Origin: Poseidonocella sedimentorum
Lineage (GTDB): Bacteria > Pseudomonadota > Alphaproteobacteria > Rhodobacterales > Rhodobacteraceae
Assembly (NCBI RefSeq): GCF_900116005.1
Contig: NZ_FOYI01000001.1
Coordinates: 1 to 64,000 of the forward strand
Reading direction: 5' to 3'
DNA length: 64,000 nucleotides
Shown: one piece after another, positions 1-6,568 of the stretch
Layout: each line of letters begins with the position of its first letter
Numbering within the stretch: the stretch's first letter is position 1
Translations under genes and position numbers: made by a program
Notes under the pieces: generated by a model
Told to the model about the DNA's origin: nothing
Seen by the model: only the letters and a program-made list of their open reading frames with translations
Databases searched by the model: none

Positions 1-276
1 GATCAAAACGGTCTTCTCTTCGACCTGTTCTGCGGCCAAACCAACCATCATTTGCGCGAAGATGCCCTTGTCGCTCCAGCGCTTCCAACGATTGTAGAGC
101 GTCTTGTGAGGGCCATATTCCTTCGGAGCATCCCGCCAACGCAACCCATTGCGGTTGATGAAGATAATCCCGCTCAGAACACGACGATCATCGACGCGTG
201 GCTTGCCGTGGGACTTCGGGAAGTAAGGCTCCAGGCGCGCCATCTGCGCGTCGCTCAACCAGAAAAGATCAGACAT
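1..276 (-). CDS. IS5-family transposase, N-terminal part
   Basis: 92 codons run from ATG 276 off the window edge. The protein starts MSDLFWLSDAQMARLEPYFP and contains the conserved run GLRWRDAP followed by KTLYNRWKRW. This is the N-terminal DUF4096-type DNA-binding region of IS5/IS427-group transposases. In that group the DDE domain usually lies in a second frame reached by frameshifting, and that part is not visible here. The gene is truncated only by the window edge as far as can be seen. Confidence 0.9.
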   Translation of the reverse strand, partial: MSDLFWLSDAQMARLEPYFPKSHGKPRVDDRRVLSGIIFINRNGLRWRDAPKEYGPHKTLYNRWKRWSDKGIFAQMMVGLAAEQVEEKTVLI

Positions 277-339
277 GTCACCGCTCTGTTTTCGGACGGT
301 GAATCATGACGCCTCAATGAAATCAATGGGTCCTGACCC
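1..339 (-). mobile_element. IS5-family insertion sequence, partial (one end)
   Basis: This is the 5' end of an IS read on the minus strand and cut off by the window start. The outer end near 321-339 reads GGGTCAGGACCCATTGATTT on the minus strand, and the transposase ATG lies about 60 nt inside. The element interrupts a serine recombinase gene whose reading frame resumes at once on the other side. The exact boundary and the target duplication cannot be fixed because the other end is outside the window. Confidence 0.75.
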
Positions 340-341
340 TA

Positions 342-1070
342 GAGGAAGGTGCGCGCGGACCTGCGCGCGCTGACTTCAGCGAAGACTTCCCCTTGCGCGG
401 GTTTGTCACCTGTAGCGAGTGCGGCAATCACATGACCGGCGCTTGGTCGAAGGGCAAATACAAGCATTACGCCTATTACCGCTGCATGACGCGCGGCTGC
501 TCTCAGAAGAGCAAGTCGGTTGCACGCGCTAAGCTGGAAGGCGGCTTCGAGGATATCCTCAAGCGCCTACAGCCAAGCAATCGGCTGCTCGATCTGGCTA
601 TCGCGATGTTCAAAGATGCCTGGAACAGCCGTTTGGAGCTGGCCCAGGCTGAACGCGACGAGTGGCAGCGTCAGGCCGAGGCTGCTGACAAGAGCTTGTT
701 GGAACTCATCGACCGCATGGTCGAGACCAAGAACGCCACAGTCATCAAGGCCATAGAATCCAAGATCGAAAAGCTCGAACGGGAGAAGATGTTGCTCGTT
801 GAGAAGGCCTCTGAACCGCTGCCAAATGCGGGCAAATTTGAAGAGTGTATTGAACTCTCCTTGCGATTTCTCTCAAGGCCTTGGGATATATACAAAAATG
901 GGAGCTATGCGGTCCGTCAGACGGTGCTCAGACTGGCATTCTCTGATCCGCTGACCTACACGCCAGAAGGTGTGTATGGAACTCCAAAAACGACCTTACC
1001 TTTCAAGGTGTTAGGAGGGTTATCCGGAAAAAAGTGTGAGATGGTGCTGCTGGAGAGAATTGAACTCTAG
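342..1070 (+). pseudogene. large serine recombinase, C-terminal part, disrupted by the IS
   Basis: An open frame continues from the IS boundary to the stop at 1068-1070. It contains DFPLRGFVTCSECG, the start of the zinc beta-ribbon of large serine recombinases (cysteines CSEC and a later C-x4-C), then a coiled-coil segment rich in E, K and R, then a C-terminal tail. The N-terminal catalytic resolvase domain is missing, so the gene is broken. TTG 393 could serve as a start but lies inside the conserved motif, so no native start is proposed. The last ten codons are made of DNA identical to the 3' end of tRNA-Thr. This suggests that this recombinase also served an element targeting that tRNA. 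Confidence 0.8.
1041..1068. repeat. attL: 28-bp direct repeat of the tRNA-Thr 3' end
   Basis: These bases are identical over 28 nt to 13184-13211, and the flanking base on each side differs. The core includes GGAGAGAATTGAACTCT, the T-arm of tRNA-Thr in reverse. The copy lies inside the last codons of the upstream serine recombinase. Confidence 0.88.
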
Positions 1071-1126
1071 TTACATCTGTCTTTATCGTTGATTTTAAAG
1101 CATAAAAATTAGAGCAGGGCAACCGC

Positions 1127-1148
1127 TGTGTAGGAGTGATGTGTAGGC
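1127..1148 (+). promoter_or_regulatory. putative integrase arm-type sites, left end
   Basis: TGTGTAGGA (1127-1135) and TGTGTAGGC (1140-1148) are tandem with a 13-bp period, about 59 bp inside the left repeat. The same 9-mer occurs twice with the same period at the right end (13106-13127). Paired repeats at both ends at a near-equal distance from the core fit integrase arm-type binding sites. This is inferred from pattern only. Confidence 0.6.
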
Positions 1149-1286
1149 CTCAGCTTTGGTTTAATCCGGGAAGTGGACCAGCGGTTGGTAGTTTGAGCGA
1201 TCCCCTTGTACACTCGAATAAGCAAAAATCGATCTACGCCCCTGCGCACTTGACTGTTGCTAGTTAAGGGAAACAAGCGACTCAGC

Positions 1287-1316
1287 GGACCCCGGCAGAG
1301 TTTCCACCGGGGGTCC
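1287..1316 (-). terminator. stem-loop downstream of the RNase HI gene
   Basis: GGACCCCGG and CCGGGGGTCC pair around an 11-nt loop, beginning 23 nt after the minus-strand stop of the RNase HI gene. There is no clear T run after the stem, so it may be a Rho-dependent or processing structure rather than a classic intrinsic terminator. Confidence 0.4.
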
Positions 1317-1338
1317 TGTCATTGTTGTTCTATAGGAT

Positions 1339-1872
1339 TTAGAGTTTCTTTTCGGCCCGACGCGCAGCGGCGTATGCCAGACGGTCAGCTCGTTCGTTGT
1401 TCTCAGAGCCGTTGTGCCCTCTAACCCACTTCCACGTAATATGACGCCCTGATGCAGCTTGTTCCAGCCGCTGCCAGAGGTCGCGGTTTTCGACGGCCTT
1501 GCCGCCGCTTCGCTTCCAGTCGTTGGCTTTCCATGTTGCCAGCCAGCCGTTCATGGAGTTGGGAATTAGATTTGCGTCAGTGAAAACCGTGATCGGCTCA
1601 TCAGTGACCCGGCCGAGATTTTCCAAGGCCACACACACGGCGATGAGTTCCATTCGGTTGTTCGTCGTTCTTAAGGCGTAGCCGCTTCCTTCTCGGGACT
1701 TGATGACCTTACCCGTTGATGCTTTGCGGAGAGTCACAGAACCCCAGCCGCCATGGCCGGGGTTTCCAATGCAGGAGCCGTCAGTGAAAATTTCAATGTG
1801 GGTCTTGCCCACTTCGACTTGGGGATGGCGTGCACGATCTGGATTCTGCACAGCGTTCGTCTTTGTACTCAT
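1339..1872 (-). CDS. rnhA: ribonuclease HI
   Basis: This 177-aa protein degrades the RNA strand of RNA-DNA hybrids. The active-site acidic residues are visible: D31 in FTDGSC, E75 in NNRMEL, D99 in FTDAN, and the C-terminal Asp in NERAD. The basic handle region (WKANDWKRSGGKAV) is present, so it is a complete type 1 enzyme with an N-terminal extension of about 23 residues. It lies on the island and is likely a second copy beside a chromosomal one. Its role there may be linked to element replication, which is an inference. The start ATG 1872 is the first in frame. Confidence 0.9.
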   Translation of the reverse strand: MSTKTNAVQNPDRARHPQVEVGKTHIEIFTDGSCIGNPGHGGWGSVTLRKASTGKVIKSREGSGYALRTTNNRMELIAVCVALENLGRVTDEPITVFTDANLIPNSMNGWLATWKANDWKRSGGKAVENRDLWQRLEQAASGRHITWKWVRGHNGSENNERADRLAYAAARRAEKKL

Positions 1873-2081
1873 GGTTAACTTTCTTGATAGTCACTGACGA
1901 TGCGTATTGGCCCGTGCGACGTGTCGTCGACGGTTCCTCGTCAGATTGGTTGTGGTTGGTTTCTGTTCGGGTAGTCGGGTTCGGGTAGCCCGCCTGGCGA
2001 CTTGGGTGCGTGGTCCTGCCGGAGTATCGGACCCTTGAAACACGCAGAATGCGCGTTCCTATGAAATGCGTGTTTACTGAG

Positions 2082-2930
2082 TCAGAAGTCGCTGTCGTCT
2101 GTGGCAGTATCGGGTTCTTTAAGGTTGCTCCCGAGTGAGCCGTTTTTGTTGTCGTCCAACTCATCGGCGAAATAGAGCCACTCAGCCATCGACCGCAGTT
2201 TGATTGCCCCGACTGCAAACTGGATCGCCTCGGCGGCAATTTCCTCGTTCTGCCAAGGCATCTTCCCGAGGGCCTCGCGAATTCTCGTTGCGATCTTCTC
2301 TATCTGTGCTCGTCGCACTGCATCGGAGATATCGGGACGGTCTTCGCGTTCTAGCAAGTCATCCTGACGATCTCGCCACCATTGCCCGGTCGCTTCATTT
2401 TCCGCTGCGACCATCATTTTCCATCTCTGTCGCATGTTGTCTACGGAACGGGGTCCGACGCCGGAGGCTCCGGCAATCTCCCTAACCTTGAGACGTTCGC
2501 CGGGAAGTCTAACCAATCTCCAAGCGGCGTCCATTCTCTCGCTTTTGGACAGCGGTAATCGTTCACGTGAATTCGCCTTAACGGCAGCCAACATGGCCAC
2601 CGACCTGTCCCCTTGTAGTATGGCTGCGGGCACGCTCTCTCGGGGCTTCGCGGTGGCGTAGGCAGCAAGTCGGTGATGGCCGTCGAGAAGGACGATGCGA
2701 TCTGTCGTCTGGCCGGTAACATCAACCTCCTGCCAGACAAGAACGGGGTCGAGTTCTCCCAGATTGCGGAGCGTTTGGGTCAGTCCGCGAACGTGACCCT
2801 TATCGGTGGCGATTTGCCGAAATAGGAACTCCGGGTCGCTGGTGATCTCTCTGGGCTGGAGCATCCGTAAAGTGGTGCGGGTCTGGCTCATATCGGGCTG
2901 GGCACCGCTGGGCGTGGTTGAGTTCTGCAT
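2082..2930 (-). CDS. ParB/Srx-domain protein
   Basis: The protein is 282 aa from ATG 2930. It contains a ParB N-terminal-like nuclease/CTPase fold with the signature VLLDGHHRLAAYA, followed by a helix-turn-helix-like stretch (VREIAGASGVGPRSVDNMRQ) and an acidic C-terminus. In the element it could act in partition, regulation or nicking; there is no ParA beside it. An upstream in-frame start at 3005 exists, but it would require translating through a terminator-like hairpin. ATG 2930 has AGAAGAGAAA just before it and is preferred. It is transcribed in the same direction as the resolvase upstream and the RNase HI downstream. Confidence 0.72.
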   Translation of the reverse strand: MQNSTTPSGAQPDMSQTRTTLRMLQPREITSDPEFLFRQIATDKGHVRGLTQTLRNLGELDPVLVWQEVDVTGQTTDRIVLLDGHHRLAAYATAKPRESVPAAILQGDRSVAMLAAVKANSRERLPLSKSERMDAAWRLVRLPGERLKVREIAGASGVGPRSVDNMRQRWKMMVAAENEATGQWWRDRQDDLLEREDRPDISDAVRRAQIEKIATRIREALGKMPWQNEEIAAEAIQFAVGAIKLRSMAEWLYFADELDDNKNGSLGSNLKEPDTATDDSDF

Positions 2931-2951
2931 GTCGTTTCTCTTCTGTATTAA

Positions 2952-2990
2952 AAATCGCAAAGCCCCCGGCGGGCAGGGCGAGGGCCTTTC
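2952..2990 (-). terminator. hairpin with U-run just upstream of the ParB-like start (possible attenuator)
   Basis: On the minus strand an imperfect GC-rich stem made from AAAGGCCC and GGGGGCTTT is followed by GCGATTTTTAA. It ends about 22 nt before ATG 2930. It could terminate the resolvase transcript or attenuate readthrough into the ParB-like gene. Confidence 0.5.
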
Positions 2991-3151
2991 ATTGGTTGAA
3001 GTCATTTGTTGGTTGGCGGCGGCAGTCTTCGCCTTCGTCGAGTGAAGAAAATCATCGAGGTGCCGGGAGGTTCGCCGTGTACGTGGGTCGTTCCCCTTGC
3101 CGGTTCGAGCTCTATTCTTCTAGTATGTGCGAAAATGGGCCTATGACCTGT

Positions 3152-3787
3152 TTACATTCCCCAGCGGAAGAGCTTCGCTTCGGCTTCGTTTAGGTCATGG
3201 CGGATGCGAAGGACCGTCTGACGGCTAAGTCCTGACGCGCGCGCGACTTCGGACGTTCCCGCGCCAGTACCAGTCATATCCCGCACTAGGTTCAACTGTT
3301 GTCGGTCGTAGGACGGCTTGCGGCCCCGGTAAGCCTCGGGTTTTTTGGCTTTAGCGTGCTCGATGCCTGCCCGTTGAGCCTCCTTAGTCGCTTCGGCTTG
3401 GGCCTGCGCTGTGGCAGCCATGAAGGCAATGAGCGCATCCCGGACGGCCTGTTGGGTGGGGTCGGTCGTTGTTCCGTCAAAGGTCATCGAGTTGATCACT
3501 GTTTTAATGGTGACCCCTGTTCGGATGAAGTGCCGGATAGTGTCTGTCACGTCCTGATAGTTACGCCCCAACCGGTCTACCCAGCGAACTACGAGAGTGT
3601 CCCCTTGGCGGAGCTTGTCGTAAAGGCGACGGCCTTCTGGCCGTTCTGCCAGCACGGTCGAGAGGCCAGACTGCCCACGGTCCGACACAACTTCGTCAAT
3701 CGGAATGCCTGCTTTGCGAGCTTGATCGACCTGGTGGTCGAGTGTCTGATCAGCGGTGGAAACGCGGGCATAGAAAATCGTGGTCAT
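3152..3787 (-). CDS. small serine recombinase (resolvase/invertase family)
   Basis: 211 aa, complete. The N-terminal catalytic domain opens TIFYARVSTADQ with R8 and nucleophile S10. The later VRWVDRLGRN supplies the conserved active-site arginines. The C-terminal domain has the helix-turn-helix GTSEVARASGLSRQTVLRIR. It resembles Tn3-type resolvases and DNA invertases that act on short sites near their own gene. Its length is slightly above the usual 180-200 aa. The region 3788-4012 upstream contains short direct repeats that could be its operator or crossover site. Confidence 0.88.
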   Translation of the reverse strand: MTTIFYARVSTADQTLDHQVDQARKAGIPIDEVVSDRGQSGLSTVLAERPEGRRLYDKLRQGDTLVVRWVDRLGRNYQDVTDTIRHFIRTGVTIKTVINSMTFDGTTTDPTQQAVRDALIAFMAATAQAQAEATKEAQRAGIEHAKAKKPEAYRGRKPSYDRQQLNLVRDMTGTGAGTSEVARASGLSRQTVLRIRHDLNEAEAKLFRWGM

Positions 3788-3853
3788 AGAATTCCTCTTG
3801 GGGCGTACCTATGGGTGGTGACCGTATATTTAGATGTCCGAAAGCATAAAGCA

Positions 3854-3912
3854 ACCCTTGCGTACACCAAGCGGGCGGTCCCTTGAGGTGTATTTTGAGG
3901 TATACCCTTGCG
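3854..3912. repeat. short direct repeats upstream of the resolvase gene
   Basis: ACCCTTGCG occurs at 3854-3862 and 3904-3912. Between them TTGAGGTGTA (3883-3892) and TTGAGGTATA (3895-3904) are tandem with a 12-bp period. They lie in the divergent promoter region between the resolvase and the 80-aa gene, and could be resolvase binding sites or operators. Confidence 0.4.
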
Positions 3913-4012
3913 AGCAACGGCTTTCTGTTCACGTTCTCCTGCCCCTAATCGAACTTGAACCGCCTTCGTCTCCACACCAAGTTCAACTCATTCACATCGA
4001 GGGAGAAGAGCA

Positions 4013-4255
4013 TTGAAGCGGAAGAAAATGAGGAAGGACGGAACCGAGGTAGAGTTCGTTTTAAAGAACTTTGAAAAGATGGGGCCAATTCGTGCAGAGA
4101 TCGCCGTTGCAGACTTGGATGATCTCCGCAAGCTGCACAAGGCGGGCAAACTGAAGTCGGTGCGGATGGAAGGGCCACCAAACAAAGGCCGCAAGCAGAA
4201 CCAAGTCAACCTAGTTCCATGGCAAGAGATCGAAGACTTCAATTGGGACCCATAG
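4013..4255 (+). CDS. hypothetical small basic protein
   Basis: 80 aa from TTG 4013, with GAGGGAGAAG placed correctly upstream; an ATG at 4028 is the alternative. It is lysine- and arginine-rich, with VPWQEIEDFNWDP at the C-terminus. I recognise no family. It is divergent from the resolvase and is the first plus-strand gene before the defence operon, with a 470-bp gap between. Its coding potential is supported by the ribosome site and its complete frame only. Confidence 0.5.
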   Translation: MKRKKMRKDGTEVEFVLKNFEKMGPIRAEIAVADLDDLRKLHKAGKLKSVRMEGPPNKGRKQNQVNLVPWQEIEDFNWDP

Positions 4256-4726
4256 TTCCGCATCGGGGGGCAACAAACCGTTTCGTTGAAAAAGCAGGAT
4301 TTGCCCCGCCGGGGGGGAATGCGCAAACCGTCTTATCTATCTTGGGCGCTCAGATTTTTTCGGTGAAACAAAACGGCCTCCATAAAATAGCCAAGGGCGT
4401 ATTGGCAATGATCTCAAGAGCTTGTTGGCGAAGATGAGATGCTCGCGCTACGGCTGCACCCAAGGGCGAGACCCAAATCAATTCGGGCGTGAGGAACGAG
4501 CATGGTCGATGGAGACGTGGAGAAGAGGCTTTGGTCAGCAGCAGACCAGCTACCGGATGCTGAAGTGCCTCCGTAACTTGATTTGTCAGAGGAGGCGCGC
4601 AAACGTTTGACTCTGGGATTGGCAAGAAGATCTGCTGGCATTAATGACATACAACTACCAGTGCTGTTTCTTGTGTGTCAGAAGAATCGCAAGTAGGCTC
4701 ACCATCGATCCAGTAGGAGCAATAAG
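4256..4726. other. 471-bp stretch without an intact gene
   Basis: This stretch is AT-richer than the chromosome. It holds one possible gene relic (4502-4693, listed separately) and must contain the promoter for the methylase operon. I see no strong terminator or RNA gene in it. Confidence 0.5.
4502..4693 (+). pseudogene. possible relic of a type I methylase (HsdM-like) gene
   Basis: ATG 4502 opens MVDGDVEKRLWSAADQLPD, which resembles the first residues of HsdM subunits (EKRLW-AADQLRANS). An in-frame TAA follows at 4574. The frame then continues for about 39 residues (starting LDLSEEARKRLTLGLARRSA) to a stop at 4691-4693. The second half matches nothing I know. It could be a decayed modification gene or a chance open frame. 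Confidence 0.25.
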
Positions 4727-5971
4727 GTGCCTCGTCCAAAGTCCAGCAACCCACGAACGCGCGTCACAAACATCAGACTTACTGAAGAAGAGCGTTCAGA
4801 GTTCATGAAGGCGGCATCTGCTTGCGGCTTCGATAGCATAAGTGAGTATGTCCGCCACCTGCATTTTCGCAATCAAAGCTCACCGCCTCCAGGGACAAAC
4901 AATGACTTTAAGAAAAAATTCCCAGCCAAAACTGTAAGAAAGTTCTATGAAGCTGAGTATGGGAAAATTCTTTGGGGTGACTCACGAGCTTACGCATTGA
5001 ACATTGCCGAACCTGCCAGCGTAGACTTAATAGTAACCAGTCCACCATTTGGACTTGTTAGAAAAAAAAGCTACGGAAATGAGGACGCCGATAAGTATTG
5101 CGATTGGTTTCGGCCCTTTGCCGAAGGTTTTCACCGGATACTCAAGGATAGTGGCAGTCTTGTAGTAGACATCGGTGGAGCATGGGTCCCGGGCCAGCCA
5201 ACTCGAAGCCTATATCACTTCAAGCTTCTCGTCATGTTAGTCGAGGAATTTGGTTTTCACCTTTGTCAGGAACATTACTGGTGGAATCCTTCCAAACTAC
5301 CCACGCCTGCAGAATGGGTTAATATTCGTCGAGTTCGCGTCAAAGACGCTGTCAACAGCATTTGGTGGCTCTCGAAAACGCCATTTCCCAAAGCAAACAA
5401 TAAGCGCATCCTTCAACCTTACAGCAAGTCCATGGAAAGCCTGCTAAAAAATGGATACAAGGCGAAGCTCCGACCATCAGGACATGATATCTCGACGAAG
5501 TTCAACCGTGACAACGGTGGGTCAGTTCCGCCAAACTTACTTGCGGTTGCGAACACGGAATCCAACGGGAGTTATCAAGCTCATTGTAGAAACGAAAATA
5601 TTCCAATTCACCCCGCAAGATTCCCAAGCCAACTCCCTGAGTATTTTATCCGCTTTCTCACAAATCCTGGTGATCTGGTGGTGGACCCGTTTGGCGGCTC
5701 ATGCGTAACTGGAGTAGTTGCAGAAAACCTTAAAAGGCGCTGGGTTTGTGTAGAGATGTCTGAAGAGTATCTTTTGGGTGCAAAGGGTCGCTTTGTGCCA
5801 CAACTTCAACCGCTTCTAAGGGACAGTAAAATGTCTTATCAGATTCCGGCACCCTGCTCGCAAACTGTGGATGAGAACGAAATAAAGCTGTTTGAAGACG
5901 GAGGCAGGAAGCGGCCCACAAAACGCTCAAAGGAAAAGATAGACTCCGCGTCGCAAGAAAATGATGCGTGA
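4727..5971 (+). CDS. PvuII-like N4-cytosine DNA methyltransferase with N-terminal ribbon-helix-helix domain
   Basis: 414 aa. Residues 11-48 form a MobC/RHH-like segment (RVTNIRLTEEERSEF, then SISEYVRHL). The rest is a beta-class methylase: catalytic motif IV TSPPF at 104-108 and the SAM-binding motif VDPFGGSCVTG near 319-329 at the C-terminal end. The TSPPF signature and the flanking text (WWNPSKLPTPAEWVN, RPSGHDISTKFNRDNGGS, HPARFP) closely follow M.PvuII as I remember it, so methylation of a CAGCTG-like site is a reasonable guess. The start is GTG 4727 with TAGGAG upstream. It is the first gene of the operon, and the RHH domain may let it regulate its own promoter. Confidence 0.85.
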   Translation: MPRPKSSNPRTRVTNIRLTEEERSEFMKAASACGFDSISEYVRHLHFRNQSSPPPGTNNDFKKKFPAKTVRKFYEAEYGKILWGDSRAYALNIAEPASVDLIVTSPPFGLVRKKSYGNEDADKYCDWFRPFAEGFHRILKDSGSLVVDIGGAWVPGQPTRSLYHFKLLVMLVEEFGFHLCQEHYWWNPSKLPTPAEWVNIRRVRVKDAVNSIWWLSKTPFPKANNKRILQPYSKSMESLLKNGYKAKLRPSGHDISTKFNRDNGGSVPPNLLAVANTESNGSYQAHCRNENIPIHPARFPSQLPEYFIRFLTNPGDLVVDPFGGSCVTGVVAENLKRRWVCVEMSEEYLLGAKGRFVPQLQPLLRDSKMSYQIPAPCSQTVDENEIKLFEDGGRKRPTKRSKEKIDSASQENDA

Positions 5972-6018
5972 TTGCTTAGATTTTGGCGAGTTCCTGTCGG
6001 GGATAGGCCGTTTCAAAA

Positions 6019-6567
6019 ATGAATAGATCTGCCCAAAAACTGACTCCCTTTGAACTACACAGCGCCTTTCTCGAGCCGCTTGTAGATCTTGTGGTCACGC
6101 ACTCTGACTGCAACAAAAAACCGTTGCTTATCGACGGCATGTTACCGCTTCCGAAGCGTCTCAGAGTCTACCTTTTCAATGTAACAAGCCCACCGGGTGG
6201 TCGAACGGTCGGTGAACATAAGGTTCAGCTAATTGTCCCAGGGCAAAGCCGGGGGCAACGAGGCAACTTTGACCGTAGCGAGAACCGTCTAGTCCTTCTT
6301 GGCGGCTTCTGCCCAGAAGAGAAGGTCTTTGTTCTGTGGGACGCTGACCTTTATTATGATTTCTCTTGGTCACGGAACGTGCAGGCAAATGCTGAAACTG
6401 TGTTTCGTGCGGCTGCAGGTAGAATAGTAGAGCAGGAGCGGGTCTTGCGGCCCAGCACCGGCAGAACAGTGCGAGAGACACTTATAGCTTGCCCAACTCC
6501 GCGTCTCTTGGAGGCCATTGAAAAGAGGGTTCAAATTCGCCGACGTAGGCTCATTGGAGAAGAGTAG
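6019..6567 (+). CDS. methylase-associated protein, possible restriction nuclease
   Basis: 182 aa. The core reads RVYLFNVTSPPGGRTVGEHK, then an aromatic/acidic stretch (VFVLWDADLYYDFSWSRN) and a basic C-terminus. I recall similar proteins beside methylases, annotated as methylase-associated or with McrB-N-like domains. The EHK preceded by G could be the E-x-K half of a PD-(D/E)xK site, but this is unproven. It lies 47 nt after the methylase and just before the helicase. A tiny frame (5961-6026) bridges the methylase stop and this start and may couple translation. Confidence 0.6.
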   Translation: MNRSAQKLTPFELHSAFLEPLVDLVVTHSDCNKKPLLIDGMLPLPKRLRVYLFNVTSPPGGRTVGEHKVQLIVPGQSRGQRGNFDRSENRLVLLGGFCPEEKVFVLWDADLYYDFSWSRNVQANAETVFRAAAGRIVEQERVLRPSTGRTVRETLIACPTPRLLEAIEKRVQIRRRRLIGEE

Positions 6568-6568
6568 C

